In this document: one piece after another, positions 57,001 through 64,000 of the stretch
How the letters are laid out: every line of letters begins with the position of its first letter
How positions within the stretch are numbered: position 1 is the stretch's first letter
From: Castanea sativa
Taxonomy: Eukaryota > Streptophyta > Magnoliopsida > Fagales > Fagaceae
DNA: 64,000 bases
Direction: 5' to 3'
Assembly: GCF_040712315.1 (NCBI RefSeq)
Contig: NC_134024.1
Location: 1,054,001-1,118,000 of the forward strand
The notes under the pieces: generated by a model
Databases searched by the model: none
What the model was told of the DNA's origin: nothing
Seen by the model: only the letters and a program-made list of their open reading frames with translations
Translations under genes and position numbers: made by a program

Positions 57001-57822
57001 CAAGATATTCAGCAAACATACAATCTGAGCTTCGTTCAGTAAAAAAAAAATAAAAAAGGAACTCTACAAGTGTATAGTATGTACGTGTTACAAACAATAT
57101 ATGCATGCGATGTTGTTCAACCAAAGCCCAATTCGAGCTTATAATTTCCTAGATTTGTCATATACAGGAGGCTAAGTAAAAGAAAGATGTCATGTGGCAA
57201 AGTAAAGAAAGTAACGATTAGAAAATCCAGGAATTAAAAAATAAAAATATAAAAAAAAAAACCATCATTCGAAAAGAAAAGAAAAGAAAAGAAATTCTTA
57301 CTTATCCTTTATATGATATCCATAGAGATTGGCAACTTTGGTCAAGGCTGCTCTCCAAGTCTCCACAACATCAATCTTATCTTTGAATCGATATTCATGT
57401 TTTGCAAAATCTTCCTTGAAAGACCCTCTCTGATACCTGACATCACTAGGATCCACATAGTGGAACACAGGAAGGACTGTCAGCTTCTTCTTGTCCATGC
57501 ACTCCACAATCTTTGCTAGTTCCATCAAACACCAACTCGACGAAGCGTATTGTTTGGATAGAACGACAACAGCGATTTTCGATTCATCTATTGCTCTCAG
57601 GAGCCCTGAGTTAATCTCTGTTCCTTGCTCGAGCCTCTCATCGTCCCTAAATGTGGATATGCCAACTCGCTTCAACCCATCGTATAGATGGTCTGTGAAA
57701 GTGTTGCGGGTGTCGGGGCCTCTGAAACTGAGAAACACGTCGCATTCGTATTTGCATCCAAGGGTAGAAGAAGGAGGAATAGATGAGGAGGAGGAGGCGT
57801 TTTCTGTGGTCAGAAAAGCCAT
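54045..57822 (-). pseudogene. TIR-NB-ARC-LRR receptor (TNL2) with premature stop
   Basis: Exons inferred as in TNL1: 57822-57302, 56937-55839, 55743-55435 and 55349-54045. TIR: FLSFRGPDTRNTFTDHLY and SSSWCLMEL, with the catalytic Glu101 kept. NB-ARC: GMGGIGKTT, VLIVLDDVN, GSIIIVTSRD, GLPLAL, FLDIACFF and MHDLLKEMG. Exon 3 has an in-frame TAA at 55593-55591 where TNL1 has CAA (GHIQLPQG against GPI-stop-LPQG). The product would end at about 590 residues, a TIR-NB-ARC protein with almost no LRR. Exon 4 is open but holds a 630-bp tandem LRR duplication and ends with a copy of the exon 2 end. It lacks a post-LRR domain of its own. A truncated TN protein remains possible. Confidence 0.85.
54110..55340 (-). 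repeat. 630-bp tandem LRR duplication in TNL2 exon 4
   Basis: Two units of 210 codons lie head to tail (about 55334-54705 and 54704-54110), each starting IDLSDSQNLIEIPNLS or KLDLSDSQNLIEIPNLS and ending near NLKVLS..GCVG. They differ by scattered substitutions only. TNL1 has one such unit followed by other repeats, so the second is an intragenic duplication. Confidence 0.85.
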
Positions 57823-58160
57823 CGGAAATATGCTAGAGTTATGTATTATAAATATATTAAACTAGTTCTTTGAAGAATTTAACACACAAAAGAAAATGTA
57901 AATGAAGGAAGAAGATTGAGTTGGATTTTAATTTCAAGAAGTGGAAAAGAACAAAGGAGATGGATATACGTGCTTGAAAAGTGAGTTCACAGAATTTTTT
58001 ATGAAATTGCAGAGACGACTGAAAAGCTAAAGTGGTCTGTTCTTTCGTCAAAGCAGCGTATGTGTAAAGTTGGAATCCCTGTCCTCGCCTCTGCCACCAA
58101 GGAACCATCCTAGCAATGCAGTGGGAAATCGCGAGGAAGCCCTTGCCAACTGAATTTTGT
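57823..58160 (+). promoter_or_regulatory. TNL2 upstream region with TNL-associated block
   Basis: The 340 bp before the TNL2 start codon contain GTCAAAGCAGCGTATGTGTA (about 58038) and CACCAAGGAACCATCCTAGC, the conserved block found in six places in the window. 57905-57970 also matches 4755-4820. Promoter or 5' UTR function is inferred from position only. Confidence 0.45.
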
Positions 58161-58544
58161 CACACCATTATAAATTTTACTACTATATAAGTTTATTAAT
58201 TAGAAGAAAAAAAATTTAGAAATATTATTCTTGTAATTTTTTGCTCTGTTCATAACTTTGACCATCACAATTTTAGAATGTAATAATGTGTTAAATTATT
58301 TATAATGTTAAAATTAAATTTACTCATTTTTTAAAAAAATAAAAATATATAACATCATAAGATTTAAAAATTTTCTAAGAAATCTAGAAGATTTTAATGG
58401 TAGAATAGAGTAATTTTAAGTAAGGCTACAAGTGAACTTAGAAAAATGCAAGTCAAGCACTCAAGCTAAAGTGCCCCTCTCCCTTCCCATCTTCTCATTA
58501 AAAAAAGAAAGGCCTTGACTACTTGAGTTTTATGCAATTTCCTT

Positions 58545-58650
58545 CTGAGTTAAAGCAGCGTACGTGTAAAGTTGAAGTGGGTGTCTTCTTTTTTAACAAC
58601 GAAGAATTATTGTAGCAATGAAGTTGGAAGGCCTTGCAAACATATCTTAA
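58545..58650 (+). repeat. TNL-upstream block, additional copy
   Basis: TTAAAGCAGCGTACGTGTAA and GTTGAAGTGGGTGTCTTCT match the block at 58046, about 500 bp away in the same orientation, so it is probably a local tandem copy. Confidence 0.6.
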
Positions 58651-60655
58651 AATCTCAGTAACAATTATTCTAAAATATACCGATTGAATTTTGTTATCAG
58701 TAAGGGAAAGTGTGAAACTATTGTGAATTATTGTTGTGTCGGTGAGTTTGTTGCTCTTTTAAATAAGCATTTACCATCACAATATTAGAATTTGATAGTA
58801 TGTTAAATAATTACAATAATGTATTAAAATTCACTCTATTCATTTAAAATAGATTGCTAAGATTTTTAAAATTTTACGGTTATCTAAGAAAGCTATAAAA
58901 AAAAAAAATCAATAGTAAAAAGGAGTTATAAAGGAGCAAATTGGAGTATAAATAAGTATTTCTTTCCTCAAATTTGTAGCCATGATGGTATGAAAAGCTA
59001 GTTATGTGGAAACAATAAATGCACATAACTTCGAAATTTCTAAAAAGTATCCTAATGCTAATGCGTTTTATTACAAGTTTCCTTTTCTTTTTGAAGTCAA
59101 GTCAACAAACCAGTTGTAGCCAAAAAAAAAAAAAAAAGTCAACAAACCAGTTGTAGCCAAAAAAAAAAAAAAAGTCAACAAACCAGTGTTCCATTCCATT
59201 AAATTACCATTTACATGATTCTCAAATAAATAAATAAATAATACCATTTACATTTTTTTTTATTACTAAAACCATTTACATACATAAAGTTTAGTCAATT
59301 ATCATATATCCCTTAATCTTTAAATACTTAATTTGGACTAAGAACATTATGTAGTATTTTATTTGAACTTTCTTCCCATGCTCAACGTTGATAAATAAGT
59401 AAAGTACCAATTAAACTCAAAATGATGTGATTGTAAGTTGTAACATGCTAACACTAGTCATTTTGAACACATGGAAAAAAAAAATTTAATCAAGATTAGT
59501 ATTATTATTGAGGATTCTGGAAGATGAGCATGTGAATATTGAGGAATATGATCTTTCTTTATTCATTGGAAAGACTCAAGGTGCAACATCAATCCGCACT
59601 CACATGCTCAATAGGCTCGTGTAGTTAATCTTTCTCATATAGGATGTGACTACATATTTTTTTAAAGGTAATAATTTTTTAAAAAAAATTCCTTGAAAAC
59701 TTTAACTCATATATGGCTCTTATAATAATTGCCTAGCACTCATGGCCTCGTTTTGCTAGTGTCTTTCATGTGAACAAGGTTTGATGTGGCAATGTGGCAT
59801 GTCAAAAGCTATTTTCATAGCCTAATTGAGCAATTGCTTGAAAGATAATGGTTGATGGTATTCATTTTTGTCCTAACGGTGACTCTTGAGAACAAGGTTT
59901 GATGTGGCACATAAAAAACTATATTTCAATTCTAATTTAGTAATTTCCTAGAAAATAATAGTTTATGGTATTTGTTTATAGAAAATAATATATTAAATCT
60001 TTCAAAAGACTAGATAAAGCTTTCTTATTTTCGTCATTCTTTACTTACTTTATGATTCCTTTAGAAGGCAAGTAAAAAAGACATGCCTTTATTTGCTGCC
60101 ACCACCGACCCTTCCACCCTCCCAGTCCCTACCCTCAAAAGAAAAGAAAAAAATGGAAACTCGATTATCCATGTGCTAAAGTGGAAAACAATGACAAATG
60201 CAACGATCAAATGAGAAAGTATTGTATGAGACGTTATTATGAGCCTGATGTTTCAATAACATGTAAGTCTCACGTATATAGAACTTACATGTCATCGAGA
60301 CATAAATTTTATAAGATCATTTCATACAATAATTTTTTCCAACGTATTAAGAAATTATATAGTGTCAAGTGACAAATACAACCATCAACCGTCAAAGTCT
60401 GGGTGCTTCTACTAATAAGATTGTTGCATCCCCACACACAAAGAAGAAGGCATCAACGGTTCTTTTTGGATAATTCAGAATCTATTAATATGAAACAAAT
60501 CAATAGAAACAAAAACATTTGAAACACTAGTAAACTACAAAATGGCATCTGCCCTGACATAAACTCCCTACTCAACATGAAAACAGTGTTGCAAGTAACA
60601 TCAGTTCCAATAAGATCCTTGTTTGTATTTTCTATTCAACTTCTACCAGTTTTTA
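58651..60655. other. Gene-free stretch
   Basis: No gene seen. About 59098-59187 holds two and a half tandem copies of a 36-bp unit (GTCAACAAACCAGTTGTAGC plus an A-run). Two similar phrases (GAACAAGGTTTGATGTGGCA) at 59772 and 59891 mark another short duplication. Confidence 0.45.
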
Positions 60656-60661
60656 CTTGTT

Positions 60662-61547
60662 GCCTACAATCTGTTTGCAGGGCTTCCTTGTCTATTCCTA
60701 CTTCATTGCTACGATATTTCCTCGGTGACTCAAAGGCGCGGACACCCACTTCATCTTTATTGACACATACGGAGCTTGACTATAGGAATTACCTTTCTTT
60801 CTCTTTTGATGGATAAGAAGAGAATTACTTGGAAGTTAATTAGAAAATTAAATAAAAACCCATATATTTCTATAATTCTAAGTCTTATTTTACCGGGAAG
60901 ATACCTAGAAGATGGGAGGCCACTTGCAACTGATTGATTGATGTTGAAAAAAAATGAATACTTGACACATGAATGCTGTACCCTCTGTCTCACTTTTTTT
61001 ATTTTGGTTAGTCAAGGCAGAAATCACCTAGCAAGTATGACCATTCGTTACAACTTTTGAAAAAAAAATTTAACATTAACATGTTACCTTTTGAATTTGA
61101 GCTAAAGGTGATCATGTGCACATTATTTAGGACCATTGTCTCTGAGACTCTGTCCTATACTTTCCTACAAACCGGATTCGGATTCACATTTTGTCATCTC
61201 TTTCTTAATATATATATATTATGCCTCTTAATAGTAACATAACCCCGAATGAATAAAAAATTATGATATTATTAAAAAATAAAAAACCTCGGGTGATGCC
61301 AAGAGGCTAGTTCTAAATAATCAGTTTGAAAGTGGCCTTACCATCTTCCAGGTACCTTCCCCGTGGAAAAAGGACTTAAAATTATTGAAATATATGCACT
61401 TCTAACTTCAAAAAGTAGTTTTTAGTCAAAGTAGCGTATGTGCAAAAAAAGTTGAAATGGGTGCATGTCCTCGCCTCTGACACAAGGAAACATCGTAGAA
61501 ATGAAGTCGGAAAAGACTAGGAAGCCTTGCAAACAGATTATGGATAT
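60662..61547. repeat. Inverted repeat built from the TNL-upstream block
   Basis: The left arm (60662-60925) and right arm (about 61328-61547) are diverged inverted copies: GGGAAGATACCTAGAAGATG against CATCTTCCAGGTACCTTCC, and GCGGACACCCACTTCATC against the GAAATGGGTGCATGTCCTCG region. The outer ends read AATCTGTTTGCAGGGCTTCC and its inverse. The left arm and centre are repeated at 13886-14480. No transposase; no clear target duplication. Confidence 0.6.
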
Positions 61548-62179
61548 AGCCTATAGGTTAAGTAAAGACTAGTGGAAATTAACTGTAAAGCAATACAAAC
61601 CACGATCTTATTGAAATAGAACCCGTGTGGAGGAATGTTGGCTAGCTAGCTCATTGCTAAACTTATATAAAAGAAACTAGTGCAGCCTATATTATAGAGA
61701 GATATCTATAACAAAATGATGTGTGTGTATGTGTGTCTATATATATATATATATATATAATGTACAAAATTCTAATGTGGTTTTCTCTTCTTCTGCATAA
61801 AACCACCAAATATTTTAATGAGCAGTTAGGGTCTATTTAGATATTGCTTATTACTGAATACTGAAAACTAAAAACAATATAGTAAAATAATTTTTAGATG
61901 TGTGAATAATGTCGTATAACTCAGTTTTAAAGAAAAATTTGCTGAAATTCGTACTTGTTAGTCCCGTGAATAGTGCACGGGACCCACAGAAAAAAATGCA
62001 GCCACTGAAAAATGCGCAAAATGCACTTCCCAAGCTCACACTCAATCTGCATTTGCATTATATAAAGTTGAAACACAATGAGCATACATGTGATGCATGA
62101 TAGCATTTTTTTTTTTTTTTTTATGAACAAAAGGCAAGGGCGACCATTGTGACTCACTCCCTGGGCGTGACCATAGGGG
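61548..62179. other. Gene-free stretch
   Basis: It holds a (TA)n tract at 61738-61759 and a T-run at 62107-62122. Nothing coding was recognised. Confidence 0.4.
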
Positions 62180-64000
62180 TGTTGGAGTAAGTGTGTTTCA
62201 AACTCTTAAACTATACTTGTGTCCCACATTGATTAGAGATGAGCTCTCATATAGGTTTATAAACCATAGTACCTTGAGTGGTAGATTGAAAGAAATGGGC
62301 TAAGGGTTAGAGTTAGGCTTGGGTTGAACTTAGACTTGTCTCTATCTCTCTTGGGCCTTATTCCTTTTCTTTCCTTTTGCCTTAGCCCAATCTGATTCTG
62401 CTAGTTGGGGCATTTAATGTGCAGTCCATTGGCATGCACAGTAACCGTTGGTGCACAGCCCAACAACCCTCACATCATTAGCTTAAAACCCTAAAAAATC
62501 ATACTATTCAACACATATAATTTCTCTCTTCTTCTCTAGCCGTATCCCTCTGTTTTGCTCTGTTTTTTTTTTCTTTGCTGCACAAAAATTTCAGCACAGA
62601 AATTTCAACTTCAATTTTTTAAGAAAAGGAAAGGCAAGTAAGGTTGTTCCTAATTCTTCTTGATTGAGTGTGTGATCAACTTGAAGAAATTATTATAGTC
62701 TAATCTTGGGGGGTTATTCGGCCAAGAGAGTCATTCACATCGAGTTCTACTCCGGGTAGCACGAATCAACCTTTAAAGACAACGCATTTTGCGTGATTCT
62801 ATAATTTGTGAGATTTTTCTAACTCTATCTATTTATTTTTGTCATTGCTAAATTTTTAGGGTTTGTATTGTTGAATCAAAACTTGTTTATTTAGCCATAT
62901 TTTCCAATAATTTTAAAGGTTGATTAGTGTGTTTTAAAAATGAAGAAACAAGTTGTTGATTCTCTTAAGGTCATTTCAGAAATTACAAAGCTTGAGGCTT
63001 TTGATGGAAATAATTTTAAGCATTGGAAAGAAAGGGTTTTGCCCATTTTGGAATTTACCAAAATTGATCGGGTTCTTTATGAGCCTAAACCCGAAGATGA
63101 TCCTAAAAATATAGCAAAGTGGGAAAAAACAAATAAATTATGTGTTCATACTATTAAGTGTGGTTTATCTAACAAGTTGTTTAATAATTATTGTCATTTT
63201 ACTTGTGCTAAAGATTTATGAGATGAACTTAATGGTCGTTATAGGTTTGAGGATGAGGGTGCTAAAAAGTTTGCTACGGCTAAATTTATGTCATTTCAAA
63301 TGGTTGAGGAAAAAAGTGTTTCTAGCCAAATTGAAGATTTTCAAAAATTAGTATTCGACTTAGCTAAAGAGGGTGATGTCTTACCCGAGAGGTTTGTGGT
63401 TCATGGTCTTGTGTTTAAGTTGTCGGACTCTTGGAAAGAGTATAAATACCGATATAGCCACCATAGAACCTATTTGAATCTTCAACAAACTATCGTTGAT
63501 ATTCAAATTGAAAAAACAAATAGGATGTTGGAAAAGGTTTCTAGAGCTAAGGAATTTACTTCCAAGGCTAATATTGTAGAGGGAGGACCCTCTAGACCTC
63601 CACAACATAATAAGAAACATGATTTCAAAGGAAAAGGAAAATTTCATAATAAAAATGGCCCAAATCCTCAAATCCAAAAGAAAAAGGGTAATTGTTTGTG
63701 GCAAGGTAGGTCATTATGCAGCAACATGTAAGGCGAGGGGGAAGTTCAACAACAGTAAGAACAACAACAAAGGCTCTACATCAAATAAGGCAAATAAGGT
63801 GCAAACCAAAGAGATCATTGCAGCCGTGGTGTGTGAGGCACACTTGGTGACAAAAGTGAAGGGATGGGTAGTTGACTCGGCTTGTACAAGACACATTGGT
63901 GCATTCAAAGAGGAGTTTAGTTCCTACACTCCTATGGAGGAAGGAACCGAATGTGTCTATGTTGGGGACAACAGGTCTGTGCCGGTGAGTGGTAAAGGGA
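62180..64000 (+). mobile_element. Ty1/copia retrotransposon, 5' part
   Basis: A likely LTR begins TGTTGGAGTAAGTGTGTTTC at 62180, with a leader up to about 62939. Gag and the start of protease follow, and the element runs off the window. The 5' LTR end and PBS could not be fixed by eye. A TGA and a frameshift in gag show this copy is defective. Confidence 0.8.
62940..64000 (+). pseudogene. Copia gag and start of protease
   Basis: The gag opens at 62940 with a copia UBN2-type core (FDGNNFKHWKERVLPILEF, KFMSFQMVEEKSVSSQIEDF, LPERFVVHGLVFKLSDSWKE). A TGA at 63219-63221 stands where W is expected (KDLxDELN). The CCHC knuckle near 63690-63730 (NCL..GKVGHYAATC) needs a frame change, with a few bases missing around its second Cys. 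The following frame has the protease active site WVVDSACTRHI at about 63870. Incomplete at the right edge. Confidence 0.85.

Noticed and set aside
63870..63905. Copia protease reads DSA where DSG is often shown
   Set aside because: Plant copia proteases with DSAC are common, so this is not a lesion.

Overview
The window looks like nuclear DNA of a eudicot plant. It holds TIR-NB-ARC-LRR (TNL) immune receptor genes, a class missing from grasses. It also has GT-AG introns, A/T-rich intergenic DNA with many (TA)n, (GA)n and poly(A) tracts, and plant retroelement lineages: Ty3/gypsy Tat and chromovirus, Ty1/copia, L1-type LINEs and tRNA-derived SINEs. A woody eudicot is my guess; the sequence alone does not fix the species. 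I saw no bacterial operon, CRISPR array or rRNA/tRNA gene. All comparisons were made by eye.

Layout. 1-2440: remnant of a Tat-type gypsy element, with the primer-binding site joined almost directly to reverse transcriptase. 2441-8110: gene-free, with a LINE tail and TNL-flank-like fragments. 8191-13619 (-): a complete five-exon TNL gene whose TIR domain has Gln at the usual catalytic Glu. 13.9-20.1 kb: TNL-associated repeat blocks, MITEs and a SINE, ending in a MITE that split an MCA-like gene fragment (19495-20105 inside 19487-20530). 22514-26314 (+): an eight-exon PMT23-type methyltransferase gene with two single-base frameshifts. 29.9-31.3 kb: a tandem duplication interrupted by a 754-bp near-palindromic element. 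31770-32714 (+): an intronless ORF with a degenerate kinase remnant and an IRE1/RNase L-type KEN nuclease domain that keeps its nuclease residues. 33-45 kb: SINEs, a LINE with a nested MITE, hAT- and CACTA-like elements and LTR fragments. 45554-50825 (-): a chromovirus with both LTRs. 52087-57822 (-): a second TNL locus, broken by a stop codon, carrying a 630-bp LRR duplication and spliced in silico, in frame, to a Kelch-like gene. 58-61.6 kb: copies of a TNL-upstream block, including an inverted repeat. 62180-64000: the 5' part of a copia element.

The main theme is TNL turnover. Two genes of the same intron plan, at least six copies of one upstream block, an intragenic LRR duplication, and a duplicated exon2-intron2-exon3 junction fused to another gene all fit repeated unequal recombination. 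Likely working genes are TNL1, the PMT23-like gene (if its frameshifts are sequence errors) and the KEN-domain ORF. The rest is mostly transposon-derived.
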